A DNA stretch of 64,000 nt, taken from assembly GCA_965278985.1 (NCBI GenBank), contig OZ257131.1, positions 1,116,001 through 1,180,000 of the forward strand, in the 5' to 3' direction. Both the position numbers and the translations under genes were made by a program. Positions within the stretch are counted from its first letter, which is position 1. Every line of letters begins with the position of its first letter. The notes under the pieces were generated by a model that had not been told where the DNA came from, searched no databases, and saw only the letters and a list, made by a program, of their open reading frames with translations. Positions 19,614-33,254 of this stretch are shown here, one piece after another. The stretch is from CAISIP01 sp965278985. GTDB taxonomy: Bacteria > Pseudomonadota > Gammaproteobacteria > Burkholderiales > Burkholderiaceae_C.

Positions 19614-20225
19614 TCAGGCCGACTGCAGGTTAGGGCGTGGCGCCGCCGGGGCCTTGGCGCCGAGCGCCGAGGCCGCGCCCACGTGGATCTCCCCGCTGAT
19701 CTGCCCGCCTTCCTCGATGACGAGCTTGCCGTAGCGCACCGTGCCGGTGACCTTGCCGGTCGCGTGGATCACGAGTTTCTCGCGTGCCGTGAGTTGTCCG
19801 TCGAACTCACCATGGATCTCGGCGATGTCGATGTCGGCCGAGCCCTTGAAGGCGCCGCCTTCGGCGATCTGCATCAGCCGCGAGTCCATCGTGGCTTCGA
19901 CGGTGCCCTCCACGAACAGGGTGTCGCAGTCGGTGATCTCCACGCCCTTGAGCTTGATGTTGGGGCCCACCGTGAGGCGGCTGCCGGGTTCCTTCACGGC
20001 ACCGCCGCCAGCGGGCGCTCCCGTGGCGGATGCAGTGGCCTGCGCGGCGGCATCGGTCTGGGCAGTCGCAGTGGCAGCGCTGGAAGGGGCGGACGCGGCG
20101 GATGCGGAGAGGCCGGAGCTGCCCTGCAGGCCAGGTGTTCGCGCCGGCGGCACGCCCGCGGGACGCACGCCCGTGGTGGTGTTGTCGAGTTCGCGCTTGC
20201 CGAAGAACGGCGACTGAATGGCCAT
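19614..20225 (-). CDS. Bactofilin family cytoskeletal protein
   Basis: The 203-residue protein has a disordered Ala/Thr/Pro-rich N-terminal arm (residues about 20-80). A beta-helical bactofilin core follows, with repeats such as FVEGTVEATMDSRLMQIAEG, GSADIDIAEIHGEFDGQL and KVTGTVRYGKLVIEEGGQIS. Bactofilins polymerise without nucleotide and anchor cell-wall or appendage machinery at the membrane. The start MAIQSPFFGKREL is preceded by a GGGAGAA ribosome site. It has its own terminator and no linked peptidase gene (the common M23 partner is absent), so its cellular site cannot be guessed. Confidence 0.9.
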   Translation of the reverse strand: MAIQSPFFGKRELDNTTTGVRPAGVPPARTPGLQGSSGLSASAASAPSSAATATAQTDAAAQATASATGAPAGGGAVKEPGSRLTVGPNIKLKGVEITDCDTLFVEGTVEATMDSRLMQIAEGGAFKGSADIDIAEIHGEFDGQLTAREKLVIHATGKVTGTVRYGKLVIEEGGQISGEIHVGAASALGAKAPAAPRPNLQSA

Positions 20226-20544
20226 GGATGGGTTCTCCCTCTGAGTGACAAGGGGCATCCTAGGCGGGAGTTCCGTACGCGTCTGCGCCCGCGATGCAAA
20301 TTGCGTAACGAAGCGCGCGGGGTCTCTGCGGGTACGTGCATTCTGCGCTGCACTGTACGGCTGCGCGTGTCCCGCGCTTGGCACGCAAAGCCGTCGATTG
20401 AACTCCAATCACGTGTGTTGCGGTGGGTCCCGCGTGGCGGCTGGGCGATCCACCCGCGTGGTCGGTGGCGGTGCCGCACCAAACGCTTACAAGATCCCTA
20501 CATCCTCGGCCTTGGAGCGGGCGTGTGCCGCGCCCATGGCGAAG
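20226..20544. other. Non-coding gap between iron ABC operon and bactofilin gene
   Basis: These 319 bases separate the end of the ferric ABC operon from the bactofilin start on the same strand. I see no gene with a ribosome site. The region must hold the bactofilin promoter, but no box pair is convincing by eye, and no clear terminator for the ABC operon was found. Confidence 0.4.
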
Positions 20545-21720
20545 TCACTGAGCGTCCTCGTCCGGCTGTGCCGGGAATGCCCAGCATCCTTCAGGCCGCA
20601 CTGCGAGGCGTACCGTACTGCCATCCTGCCACCGTGCATCGCTGGCCACCTGCGCCTGCAGGCGCACGGGGGCCGCGCCATCCACCGAGGGCTGCAACTC
20701 CAGCGCCAGCAGCGTCGTGGCGCCGAGCATGTGGTGGCCAGAGATGCGGGCCGCCAGCCCGGACTCCCCCTCGGCGCGCAACACCAGGGCCTCGGGCCTG
20801 ACCAGCACGTCGGCCGCGCTGTGGTCCTGCAGTCCGTGAGCGGGCAGCGCACCCAGGGCGGTATGCACCTGTCCGTCCCGCACCCGGCCCTGGAGGCGGT
20901 TGACCTCGCCGAAGAATTCGGCCGCGAACGGCGAGGCAGGATGGTGGTACAGCGCTTCGGGCGATCCCATCTGCACGATGTGTCCTGCGTGCAGGAGCGC
21001 AATGCGGTCGGCCATGTACATGGCTTCCTCGGCGTCGTGCGTCACCAGGATGGCGGCCGTGCCGGTCTCACGCAGCAGCGCCAGCGTCTGGTGGCGCAGC
21101 CGGTGGCGCAGGCGCACGTCCAGGTTCGAGAAGGGTTCGTCCAGCAGCACCAGCCGCGGGCCCGGCGCCAGCGCCCGGGCCAGCGCCACGCGTTGCTGCT
21201 GGCCGCCCGAGAGCGTGTGCGGATGGTCGGCGGCGCGGTCGGCAAGCCCCACGCGCGCCAGCATCGCGTGCGCGCGCGCTGGGCGCTCAGCGCGCGGCAG
21301 CCGGCCCAGGCCGAACGCCACGTTGTCCTGCAGCGTGAGGTGGGGAAACAGCGCGAAGTCCTGGAACACCAGGCCCACGTCGCGCTGCTCGGGCAGCACG
21401 TGCCGCTGTGGGGCCGCAACGCACTCGCCCGCGATGTCGATGCGGCCGGCCTGCACGGGCTCCAGCCCGGCGATCAGGCGCAGCAGCGTGCTCTTGCCGC
21501 AGCCGGAGGGGCCCACCAGGCACAGCAGCTCGCCCGCGGCCAGGTCCAGCGAGATGCCATGCAGCACTGCGCGGGCGCCGAAGTGGTGGGACACGTCCGA
21601 GAGCGACAGATGCCGGGCACGGGGTTGCGTTTGGGCGGAGGCGGGATCGGCAGTGGTGGGTGTCATCGAGGCAGTCGGCGCGGCCGGGCCGCGCGCAGTC
21701 AGGTGAGGGGCGCGCATCAT
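20545..21720 (-). CDS. fbpC: Ferric iron ABC transporter ATP-binding protein
   Basis: The protein of about 391 residues has Walker A VGPSGCGKST, Q-loop VFQDFALFPHLT, signature LSGGQQQRVALARAL, Walker B LVLLDEPFSNLD, VTHDAEEA and a C-terminal TOBE-like domain. This is the FbpC/PotA/CysA group, and the linked binding protein and permease point to Fe(III). The start ATGATG at 21720-21715 overlaps the permease stop; an internal ATG at 21666 would shorten the protein by 18 residues and is also possible because the first residues are low-complexity. Iron control is expected through the Fur box at the head of the operon. Confidence 0.9.
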   Translation of the reverse strand: MMRAPHLTARGPAAPTASMTPTTADPASAQTQPRARHLSLSDVSHHFGARAVLHGISLDLAAGELLCLVGPSGCGKSTLLRLIAGLEPVQAGRIDIAGECVAAPQRHVLPEQRDVGLVFQDFALFPHLTLQDNVAFGLGRLPRAERPARAHAMLARVGLADRAADHPHTLSGGQQQRVALARALAPGPRLVLLDEPFSNLDVRLRHRLRHQTLALLRETGTAAILVTHDAEEAMYMADRIALLHAGHIVQMGSPEALYHHPASPFAAEFFGEVNRLQGRVRDGQVHTALGALPAHGLQDHSAADVLVRPEALVLRAEGESGLAARISGHHMLGATTLLALELQPSVDGAAPVRLQAQVASDARWQDGSTVRLAVRPEGCWAFPAQPDEDAQ

Positions 21721-23369
21721 GCCCTGCCCGCGGGTGCCCGCTGGCCCATGCGCGTGAGCAGCACGATCGGCAGCAGGCCGGCCAGCACGATCAGCAGCGC
21801 CGCCACCGCACCGCTCTCGTAGCTGCCGCGCGCTGCTTCGCCGTAGAGGTGCGTGGCCAGCGTCTCGACGTTGAGCGGGCGCAGCAACAGCGTGGCGGGC
21901 AGCTCCTTCATGCAGTCCACGAACACCAGCAGCATGGCTGCTGCCAGCGCGGGGCGCGACAGCGGCAGGTGGATGCGCCAGGCCGTGTCGCCCGCGCCAT
22001 GGCCCAGGCTGCGCGCGGCATCGTCCAGCGAATGCGGCAGCTTGGAGAAGCCCGCCTCGATGCCTCCTGTGCCGATGGCGAGGAAACGCGTCACGTAGGC
22101 ATAGACCAGCGCGGCGCCGCTGCCCGACAGCAGCAGGCCGGTGGACACGCCGAACCATGCCTGCGCCGCGTCCCCCACGCGGTTATCGAACCAGGCCATG
22201 GGCGCCAGCAGGCCGATGGCCAGCACGGTGCCGGGCACCGCATAGCCCAGGCCCGCGCAGCGCACAACTGTGCGCATGGCGGGCGTGGAGGCCAGCCGCA
22301 TCGCGTAGGCCAGCACGAAAGCCAGCACCGTGGTCAGCAGCGTGGCCATGGCGGCATAACCCACGGTGTGCGCCAGTTCGCGCAGCAGCGGCAGCTCCAG
22401 GCCCGCGAACTGCAGGCGCTTGGCCGCCTCCACCAGCAGGTAGGCCACCGGCAGGCCGAAGCCCAGCACCACCGGCAGGCCCACCAGCAGCATGAGCAGC
22501 CAGCCGCGCGCACCCTGCACGCGGCGTGGCTGCAGCACGTGGTGGTGGCGGCCGCTGGCGGCGTAGCGCTGGTGGCGCCGCGCCCAGCGCTCCAGCGACA
22601 TCAGCGCCACCACCACGAGCAGCATGCACAGCGCGATCTGCGCCGCACCGGGCAGGTTGGAGCGGTTGATCCAGGTGCTGTAGATCGACACCGTGAGCGT
22701 GCGCACGCCCAGGAACTCGGCCGCGCCGATGTCGTTGAGCGTCTCCATCAGCGCCAGGCTGGCACCAGAGGCAATTGCCGGACGCGCCAGCGGCAGGCCC
22801 ACGCCGAAGAAGCTGCGCCACGGGCCTGCCCCCAGCGTGCGCGCGGCTTCGACCATGCCGGCAGCCTGCATCTGGAACAGCGCGCGCGCCGGCAGGTAGA
22901 CGTAGGGGTAGAGCACCAGGCCCAGCAGCAGGATGCAGCCACCCATGGAGCGGATGTCGGGCAGGCGCAGGTCGCGCGGGTTGCTGTAGCCCAGCGTCTC
23001 GCGCAGGGCGGTCTGCAGCGGCCCCACCGGGTGCCACAGGTCCAAGTAGGCGAAGGCCACGATGTAGGTGGGCATGGCCAGGGGCAGCAGCAGGGCCCAG
23101 GACAACACGCGGCGCCCGGGAAAGTCGCATGCCGTCACCAGCCACGCGGTGCCGCTGCCGATGCCCACGACCATCAGCCCCACGCCTACCAGCAGCAGCG
23201 CACTGTCGCTCAGCGCCTGTGGCAGCACGTAGTCGACCAGGTGCGGCCACAATTCACCCGAGCCCTGCGCGGCGTGCAGGGCCAGCGAGCCCACCGGCAG
23301 CAGCACCAGCAGCGCGGAGACGATGGCGCACAGCCACCAGCCCCAGCCGGCGCCGTTGAGCAGCCCCAT
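21717..23369 (-). CDS. fbpB: Ferric iron ABC transporter permease (two-domain)
   Basis: The 550-residue protein contains two fused BPD_transp_1 permease halves with about 12 membrane helices, as in FbpB/FutB/HitB. EAA-like loops are visible in each half (VEAARTLGAGPWRSFFGVGLPL and DDAARSLGHGAGDTAWRIHLPL, each given only in part here). ATG at 23369 lies after a strong hairpin that separates it from the binding-protein gene; ATG at 23414 and TTG at 23444 are upstream alternatives that would place the hairpin inside the gene. It forms the channel for Fe(III) delivered by the periplasmic protein encoded upstream. Confidence 0.88.
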   Translation of the reverse strand: MGLLNGAGWGWWLCAIVSALLVLLPVGSLALHAAQGSGELWPHLVDYVLPQALSDSALLLVGVGLMVVGIGSGTAWLVTACDFPGRRVLSWALLLPLAMPTYIVAFAYLDLWHPVGPLQTALRETLGYSNPRDLRLPDIRSMGGCILLLGLVLYPYVYLPARALFQMQAAGMVEAARTLGAGPWRSFFGVGLPLARPAIASGASLALMETLNDIGAAEFLGVRTLTVSIYSTWINRSNLPGAAQIALCMLLVVVALMSLERWARRHQRYAASGRHHHVLQPRRVQGARGWLLMLLVGLPVVLGFGLPVAYLLVEAAKRLQFAGLELPLLRELAHTVGYAAMATLLTTVLAFVLAYAMRLASTPAMRTVVRCAGLGYAVPGTVLAIGLLAPMAWFDNRVGDAAQAWFGVSTGLLLSGSGAALVYAYVTRFLAIGTGGIEAGFSKLPHSLDDAARSLGHGAGDTAWRIHLPLSRPALAAAMLLVFVDCMKELPATLLLRPLNVETLATHLYGEAARGSYESGAVAALLIVLAGLLPIVLLTRMGQRAPAGRA

Positions 23370-23379
23370 CCACGGCAAA

Positions 23380-23406
23380 CGGGGCCCCCGCAGTGCAGGG
23401 GCCCCG
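23380..23406 (-). terminator. Intra-operon hairpin between binding-protein and permease genes
   Basis: A 9-bp stem CGGGGCCCC/GGGGCCCCG with a 9-base loop lies between the two genes. On the minus strand it is followed by only TTT, so it is more likely an attenuator or mRNA-stabilising end than a full terminator. Such hairpins commonly raise the ratio of binding protein to permease. Confidence 0.65.
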
Positions 23407-23454
23407 CAGGGCATGTCGCCGGGCCGGACGCCGAGGGTCGGCAAGGACGCCCCG

Positions 23455-24483
23455 TCAGTTGTCGAAGCCCACCTTGTCTACCAGCAGGCTCGCGGCCTTG
23501 CGCTGCCTGGCGATCTCGGACAAGGGGGTGGCGTCCACCTTCAGGGTGCCGAGCTTCGCGATCTGCGGGTCCACGGCGGCCTTGGCGTTGATGGGGTATT
23601 CGTAGTTGGCCTTGGCGTAGATCGCCTGGGCTTCGTCGGACACCAGGTACTCCAGCAGCTTCACGGCGTTGTCGCGGTGCGGGGCGTTCTTCGCCACCGC
23701 CGCGCCCGAGATGTTCACGTGCGTGCCGCCGTTGGTGAAGGTGGGCAGCACCACGTGGATGGCCTCGCCCCACTTCAGCTGGTCCGCGCCGCCGGCGCCG
23801 CTGCGCATCAGGCCCACGTAGTAGGAGTTGGCCAAGCCGGCGTCGCAGATGCCGCCCATGATGTCGCGCGCCACTTCGCGGTCACCGCCGCCGGCCTTGC
23901 GCGCCAGGTTGGCCTTCAGGCCCCGCAGCCACTGCTCCGTCTTCGCCTCGCCGTCGCGCACGATCATGTGTGCGATGAGCGCCGTGTTGTAGGGATGCTG
24001 GCCGGAGCGGATACAGATCTTGCCCTTCCACTTCGGGTCGGCGAGCTCTTCGTAGGTGATGGCGGTGGGGCCGCCCGTCTTGACGGTGTAGAGCGTGCGG
24101 GCCCGCGACGACAGTCCGAACCAGTGGCCGTTGGCATCGCGCAGCTGCGCGGGCACGGCGGCCTCGAGCACGGCGGACTTCACGGGCTGGGTGACACCCT
24201 TCTCGGCCAGGTCGACCAGCGCGTTCACGTCCACCGCCATCAGCACGTCGGCCGGTGAGCGGGCGCCTTCGCTGGCCACGCGCTCGGGCAAGCCGTCCTT
24301 CAGGAACACCGTGTTGACCTTGACGCCCGACTTCGCGGTGTAGGCATCCAGCAGCGGCTTCACCAGCGCGGGCTCGCGCGTGGTGTAGAGGTTGATTTCG
24401 CCGGTTTGCGCCAGTGCGCTGCCCATGGCACAGAGGGTGGCTGCAGCCAGCGTGGCGTGGCGGAACAGGGAGGTGAAATGCAT
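23455..24483 (-). CDS. fbpA: Ferric iron ABC transporter substrate-binding protein
   Basis: The 342-residue protein has a Sec signal peptide (MHFTSLFRHATLAAATLCAMGSALA) and then GEINLYTTREPALVKPLLDAY, typical of FbpA/FutA/AfuA. The Tyr pair that binds iron is present in NSYYVGLM. Additional family marks are the SGxxPYN segment (RSGQHPYNTAL) and YEYPIN. It captures Fe(III) in the periplasm and hands it to FbpBC. A 9-1-9 Fur box lies 30 bases upstream. The gene is followed by a hairpin, consistent with higher expression than the membrane components. Confidence 0.93.
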   Translation of the reverse strand: MHFTSLFRHATLAAATLCAMGSALAQTGEINLYTTREPALVKPLLDAYTAKSGVKVNTVFLKDGLPERVASEGARSPADVLMAVDVNALVDLAEKGVTQPVKSAVLEAAVPAQLRDANGHWFGLSSRARTLYTVKTGGPTAITYEELADPKWKGKICIRSGQHPYNTALIAHMIVRDGEAKTEQWLRGLKANLARKAGGGDREVARDIMGGICDAGLANSYYVGLMRSGAGGADQLKWGEAIHVVLPTFTNGGTHVNISGAAVAKNAPHRDNAVKLLEYLVSDEAQAIYAKANYEYPINAKAAVDPQIAKLGTLKVDATPLSEIARQRKAASLLVDKVGFDN

Positions 24484-24512
24484 GGTGGGGTGGATGCTGC
24501 GGGTCGGTGGTG

Positions 24513-24531
24513 AATGAGAACGGTTGTCATT
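24513..24531. promoter_or_regulatory. Fur box of the iron ABC operon
   Basis: AATGAGAAC-G-GTTGTCATT is a 9-1-9 inverted repeat with eight of nine positions paired. It has the size and AATGA...TCATT ends of the Fur consensus. It lies 30 bases upstream of the ferric-binding protein gene, so iron-loaded Fur should repress the operon. Confidence 0.78.
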
Positions 24532-24589
24532 CTATGGACCCACCCTCAGCGCACGGCTGAGCATTCCCCAGGCTCCGAAAGGCCAATGC

Positions 24590-24620
24590 AAAAGGGCGCG
24601 CCTGCACAGGCGCGCCCCTT
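24590..24620 (-). terminator. Rho-independent terminator of maeB
   Basis: A GC-rich stem with arms GGCGCGCCTG and CAGGCGCGCC (extended by AAGG/CCTT) is followed on the minus strand by TTTTGC. It lies about 20 bases after the malic enzyme stop codon. Confidence 0.82.
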
Positions 24621-24639
24621 GCGTTGGAGGGACCCCTGC

Positions 24640-26952
24640 TCAGCGCGTGACCGCGTGGTGCGGCACGTTGGCCACTGCGAGCGCCGTCATGTTCACGATA
24701 CGGCGCACGGTGGCGGAGGGCGTGAGCACGTGTGCGGAGGCGGCCGCGCCCAGCAGGATCGGGCCCACCGTGACGCCATGCCCCCCGACCACCTTGAGCA
24801 CGTTGAAGAGGATGTTCGCCGAGTCGAGGTTGGGGCAGATCAGCACGTTGGCCTCACCATGCAGTTGCGTGTCCATCAGCGCGGCCTCGCGGATGTCCTC
24901 GTTGAGCGCGGCGTCACCGTGCAGCTCGCCGTCGCATTCCACGTCGGGTGCCATGCGGCGGAACAGCTCGTAGGCGCTGCGCATCTTGATCGCCGACTTG
25001 CGCTTGGACGAGCCGTAATTGGAGTGCGAGAGGAACGCCACCTTGGGCGGCAGCCCGAAGCGGCGCACCTCGTCGGCGGCCATCTGGGCGATCTCGGCGA
25101 GCTGCTGCGCGTCCGGGTCTTCGTTGACGTAGGTGTCTGCGATGAACAGCGTGCGGTTCTCCAGCATCAAGGCGTTGAGGGCCGCGAATTCGCTGGCGCC
25201 GCGCTGCAGGCCGATGATGTCGCGGATGTGCTCCAGGTGCACGTCGTAGCGGCCCACCATGCCGCAGAGCATGGCGTCGGCGTCGCCCAGGTGCATCATC
25301 AGCGCCGCGATGGTGGTGTTGGAGCGGCGCACCGCGGCCTTGGAGGCCTCCACCGACACACCGCGGCGGCCCATGAGCCGGTGGTAGGTTTCCCAGTACT
25401 GGCGGAAGCGCGGGTCGTCCTCGGGGTTGACGTTCTCTACGTCCACGCCCAGCCGGATGCGCAGGCCTGCCTTCAGGATGCGCGCCTCGATCACGGCCGG
25501 CCGGCCCACCAGGATGGGCCGCGCGAGCCCTTCGTCCACCGCCACCTGCGCGGCACGCAGCACCCGGTCGTCCTCACCCTCGGCATAGGCCAGGCGCTTG
25601 CTGGCGTGGGGCACGGCCTTCGCGGTCGTGAACACCGGGCGCATGAACATGCCGGTCTGGTAGACGAAGCGCGTGAGCTGCTGGCGGTAGGCTTCCATGT
25701 CGGCGATGGGGCGCGTCGCCACGCCGGAGGCCTCCGCCGCCTTGGCCACGGCCGGGGCTATGCGCAGGATCAGCCGCGAATCGAAGGGCGTGGGGATGAG
25801 GTAGTCCGGGCCGAAGACCAGTTCCTTGCCGGCATAGGCCGTGGCCACCTCTTCGCTGATATCGGCCTTGGCCAGGTCGGCGATCTGGCGCACGCAGGCG
25901 AGTTTCATCTCCTCGGTGATCTTGGTCGCGCCGCAGTCCAGCGCGCCGCGGAAGATGTAGGGGAAACACAGGACGTTGTTGACTTGGTTGGGGTAGTCCG
26001 AGCGGCCGGTGGCGATGATGCAGTCCGGCCGCGCGGCCTTGGCCAGCTCGGGGCGGATCTCGGGCTCGGGGTTGGCCAGCGCCAGGATGATGGGCGCGCG
26101 CGCCATGGTCTTGACCATCTCGGCCGTGAGCACGCCGGCCGTGGAGCAGCCCAGGAACACGTCGGCATCCTGCACCACGTCGGCCAGGCTGCGCGCGGCG
26201 GTGTCCTGTGCCACACGTTCCTTCGACGCGTCGAAGCCACCGGGACGGCCGTGGTAGATCACGCCCTTGGAGTCGCAGACGTACACGTTCTTGCGCTGCA
26301 CGCCCAGGCCCACCATCACGTCCAGGCAGGCCAGCGCCGCGGCACCGGCGCCGGAGACGGCGATCTTCACGTCCTCGATGCGTTTGCCCACCAGCTCCAG
26401 GCCGTTGAGCAACGCGGCCGACGAGATGATGGCCGTGCCATGCTGGTCGTCGTGGAACACGGGGATGTTCATGCGCTCGCGCAGCTTCTGCTCGATGTAG
26501 AAGCACTCCGGCGCCTTGATGTCTTCCAGGTTCACACCGCCCAGCGTGGGCTCCATGGCGGCGATGATGTCCACCAGCTTGTCGGGGTCGCGCTCGTCCA
26601 GCTCGATGTCGAAGACATCCACGCCCGCGAATTTCTTGAACAGGCAGCCCTTGCCCTCCATCACCGGCTTGCCGGCCAGCGGGCCGATGTCGCCCAGGCC
26701 CAGCACGGCCGTGCCGTTGGTGATCACGCCCACCAGGTTGCCGCGCGAGGTGTATTCGGCGGCCAGCGACGGGTCGGCCTGGATGTCCAGGCAGGGATAG
26801 GCCACGCCTGGGGAATAGGCCAGCGACAGGTCGCGCTGGTTCACCAGTGCCTTGGTGGGCGTGACCGCGATCTTGCCGCGCGTCGGGGAGCGGTGGTATT
26901 CGCGGGCGGCGTCGCGCAGGGCCTCTTCGGCAGGTGACAGATCGCGTTGCAT
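24640..26952 (-). CDS. maeB: NADP-dependent malic enzyme, MaeB type
   Basis: The 770-residue protein fuses a malic enzyme (about residues 1-430; SLAYSPGVAYPCLDI, GKGCLFKKFAGVDVFDIE, VSGAGAAALACL cofactor site, CSTAGVLT) to a phosphotransacetylase-like domain (about 440-765; VLRAAQVAVDEGLARPILVG). This is the MaeB architecture. It decarboxylates malate to pyruvate with NADP+; the C-terminal domain usually lacks transacetylase activity and serves acetyl-CoA regulation. It fits the dicarboxylate uptake system in the window. The start MQRDLSPAEEALRDAAREYH is standard. The gene is monocistronic with its own terminator. Confidence 0.95.
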   Translation of the reverse strand: MQRDLSPAEEALRDAAREYHRSPTRGKIAVTPTKALVNQRDLSLAYSPGVAYPCLDIQADPSLAAEYTSRGNLVGVITNGTAVLGLGDIGPLAGKPVMEGKGCLFKKFAGVDVFDIELDERDPDKLVDIIAAMEPTLGGVNLEDIKAPECFYIEQKLRERMNIPVFHDDQHGTAIISSAALLNGLELVGKRIEDVKIAVSGAGAAALACLDVMVGLGVQRKNVYVCDSKGVIYHGRPGGFDASKERVAQDTAARSLADVVQDADVFLGCSTAGVLTAEMVKTMARAPIILALANPEPEIRPELAKAARPDCIIATGRSDYPNQVNNVLCFPYIFRGALDCGATKITEEMKLACVRQIADLAKADISEEVATAYAGKELVFGPDYLIPTPFDSRLILRIAPAVAKAAEASGVATRPIADMEAYRQQLTRFVYQTGMFMRPVFTTAKAVPHASKRLAYAEGEDDRVLRAAQVAVDEGLARPILVGRPAVIEARILKAGLRIRLGVDVENVNPEDDPRFRQYWETYHRLMGRRGVSVEASKAAVRRSNTTIAALMMHLGDADAMLCGMVGRYDVHLEHIRDIIGLQRGASEFAALNALMLENRTLFIADTYVNEDPDAQQLAEIAQMAADEVRRFGLPPKVAFLSHSNYGSSKRKSAIKMRSAYELFRRMAPDVECDGELHGDAALNEDIREAALMDTQLHGEANVLICPNLDSANILFNVLKVVGGHGVTVGPILLGAAASAHVLTPSATVRRIVNMTALAVANVPHHAVTR

Positions 26953-27130
26953 GGCAAGGGTCCTTGTTCTTTGTGGATGTACAAAGAACGAAGGCTACCG
27001 CATTCGCCATGCCACTTTGCGCGCGCGCATGGGTCCATGTCGAAGGCGCATCGGATGTTGCGTCGCGGCAAAAGCCTGTGGCGACGCTGTGCGCCGCCTG
27101 CAGGCGGCGCGCTGAAGCCCGCGGGCGGGC

Positions 27131-27391
27131 CTAGAAATCTTCGCTGGAACTGGCCTGCTGCTGCTGGATGCGCATGGCCTCGTCGACCTGGCGGGGGCTC
27201 TGGCTGCGCAGCCGCGCGAAGCTGTCGACCCCGTTGCGGTCCGCGCGCGAGGAAGGCACGAGGCTCAGGCTGCGTGCCTGGTCGGCCCGGCCCGGCAATG
27301 CGCGCAGCGCGGCCTGCTGGCCTTGTTGCATCTGGCGTGGTAGGGCCTGCGCCAGGTGGCGGGAAGAAGGGGGTGGGGAGCCGTGTTGCAT
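27131..27391 (-). CDS. Hypothetical small protein, Gln/Ser/Arg-rich
   Basis: I do not recognise this 86-residue protein. It is polar and rich in Gln, Arg, Ser and Pro, with no membrane segment and a C-terminal QQQQASSSEDF tail. ATG at 27391 has GGAG about eight bases upstream. It lies 82 bases downstream of the LuxR-type regulator gene on the same strand and could be read from the same transcript. It looks disordered. Spurious translation in GC-rich DNA cannot be excluded. Confidence 0.5.
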   Translation of the reverse strand: MQHGSPPPSSRHLAQALPRQMQQGQQAALRALPGRADQARSLSLVPSSRADRNGVDSFARLRSQSPRQVDEAMRIQQQQASSSEDF

Positions 27392-27473
27392 GGATGTCTC
27401 CGTATCGCTGCCGTCCGCCTCGATCCGAGTGCGGCCGGTGCAGGCGGCAGGGCCACCTGCATGCCTGTCCAAG

Positions 27474-28106
27474 TTACTGGATCAGGCCGTGCTTGAGCGC
27501 GTAGTAGGTCAGGTCGCTGTTGGAGCCGAGCCCCATTTTTTCGAGGATGCGCGTGCGGTAGGTGCTGACCGTCTTCACGCTGAGTGCCAGCGCGTCGGCC
27601 ATGCGGCCCACTGACTCGCCCTGCGCCAGGCGCAGGAACACCTGCAACTCGCGCTCCGACAGGCTTTCGTGGGGGGGCTTGTTGGCGTCACCGTTCAGGG
27701 AGACCGCCAGTTGTTCGGCAACGCCGGAGGATATGTAGCGGCGCCCGCGTGCCAGCGTGCGCACCGCCTTCAGCAGTTCGTCCGGGTCGCTGTCCTTGTT
27801 GAGGTAGCCGCTGGCGCCCTGGCGCAGCAACGTGGTGGCGTAGTGCTCTTCGGGAAAGCCGCTGAACACCAGGACCGGCAGGTCGGGCGCCCGAGCCTTG
27901 ATGGCCGCCAAGGCCTCCACGCCGCTTTGGTCGGGCATGGAGATGTCGAGGATGACCACGTCCGCCGAACCGGCCCGCACGATGTCCACGGCCGCCCGCC
28001 CGCTGCTGGCTTCGGCCGCCACCTCCATGTCGGACTGCTCCGAGAAGAACTGGCGCAAACCTGCGCGAACCATGGCGTGGTCGTCGATGATGGCAATTCG
28101 GATCAT
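27474..28106 (-). CDS. LuxR/NarL-family response regulator
   Basis: The 210-residue protein has a receiver domain (MIRIAIIDDHAMVRAGLRQ, phospho-acceptor Asp in VVILDISMPDQSG near residue 54, conserved Lys in GYLNKDS). A LuxR-type helix-turn-helix follows (LSERELQVFLRLAQGESVG, LSVKTVSTYRTRILEKMGL). This is the UhpA/BvgA/FixJ-like group that activates target promoters when phosphorylated. ATG at 28106 puts the receiver at residue 1. No cognate HPK is directly beside it; the hybrid kinase 0.7 kb away on the other strand, with its own receiver and Hpt domain, is a possible partner. Confidence 0.93.
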   Translation of the reverse strand: MIRIAIIDDHAMVRAGLRQFFSEQSDMEVAAEASSGRAAVDIVRAGSADVVILDISMPDQSGVEALAAIKARAPDLPVLVFSGFPEEHYATTLLRQGASGYLNKDSDPDELLKAVRTLARGRRYISSGVAEQLAVSLNGDANKPPHESLSERELQVFLRLAQGESVGRMADALALSVKTVSTYRTRILEKMGLGSNSDLTYYALKHGLIQ

Positions 28107-28301
28107 GGGGGGCGGAACAGCTTTCAGTCGCAGGCGTACATCAAATGGGGTACGGCTGAGAGTGTCGCGAGTCATACGGTCCGACTTCGTAGGACAAAGC
28201 CGCCTGCCTTGGTCGGTTGGTGTCGCCATCCGTTTGCAGCATGGCGGAGGCGGATATGGTTCAATCCCATATCATTCAAACGAACTATTTCGCTGCTTGA
28301 G

Positions 28302-28601
28302 ATGGCCACGATTTCCACCGAGCGACTCGATCAGGCGCTCTGCGCCGAGGACGATGACAGTGTGGTGGCCGCACTGCAGTCGCTGCCGGTCGAACGGGAC
28401 CGCCATGGGGACGTCGTGGTGCTGGGATTGCGCAATGCCGAAGGCGTGGTCTATCGCCGCTTCCAGGTGCATGGCGAGCGCATGGCCATCCGGGTCGGCA
28501 ACCTGCTGCGGGAGTTCGGTTACGTGGCGGAACCGGGGCCCGGCGGCCCCCAGAACCGGGGTTGCAGGACGGTATTCCGGCGTGTCTCCCGCCCTGGCTG
28601 A
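28302..28601 (+). CDS. Hypothetical small protein
   Basis: This 99-residue product is not recognised. The first 80 residues look like a folded small domain with alternating hydrophobic strands (VVVLGLRNAEGVVYRRFQV, MAIRVGNLLREFGYV), while the last 20 are basic and Gly/Pro-rich. The start ATG follows CTTGAG, a weak ribosome site. It is divergent from the LuxR-type regulator gene and precedes the hybrid kinase gene by 233 bases. A link to either is unproven. Confidence 0.5.
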   Translation: MATISTERLDQALCAEDDDSVVAALQSLPVERDRHGDVVVLGLRNAEGVVYRRFQVHGERMAIRVGNLLREFGYVAEPGPGGPQNRGCRTVFRRVSRPG

Positions 28602-28834
28602 GCCGTAGACCGCGGCGGATGCGCGGTTCCGCCACGCGCTATGGCGGAGCAGGTGTTGTGTACTTGCCGCACCACGCGGCCGCGCCTGGCCGATTGCCGG
28701 CTGTCGTCGGCAATATTGCCGCCTGGCGCGGAGGCATCGCCGACAATTCCCCTTCGCGCGCGACCGGCTTCGCGCATCTTCCGCACGATGGCTGGGCGAC
28801 CTGCCGCAGCTTCACAGGTTTTCGCATCGCTGGC

Positions 28835-33243
<4,409 letters not shown>

Positions 33244-33254
33244 CGGTTCTGCTC

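Noticed and set aside
24514..26937. Plus-strand open frame of about 800 codons opposite maeB
   Set aside because: Shadow of the malic enzyme gene, rich in His/Arg/Gln, with no ribosome site or domain.
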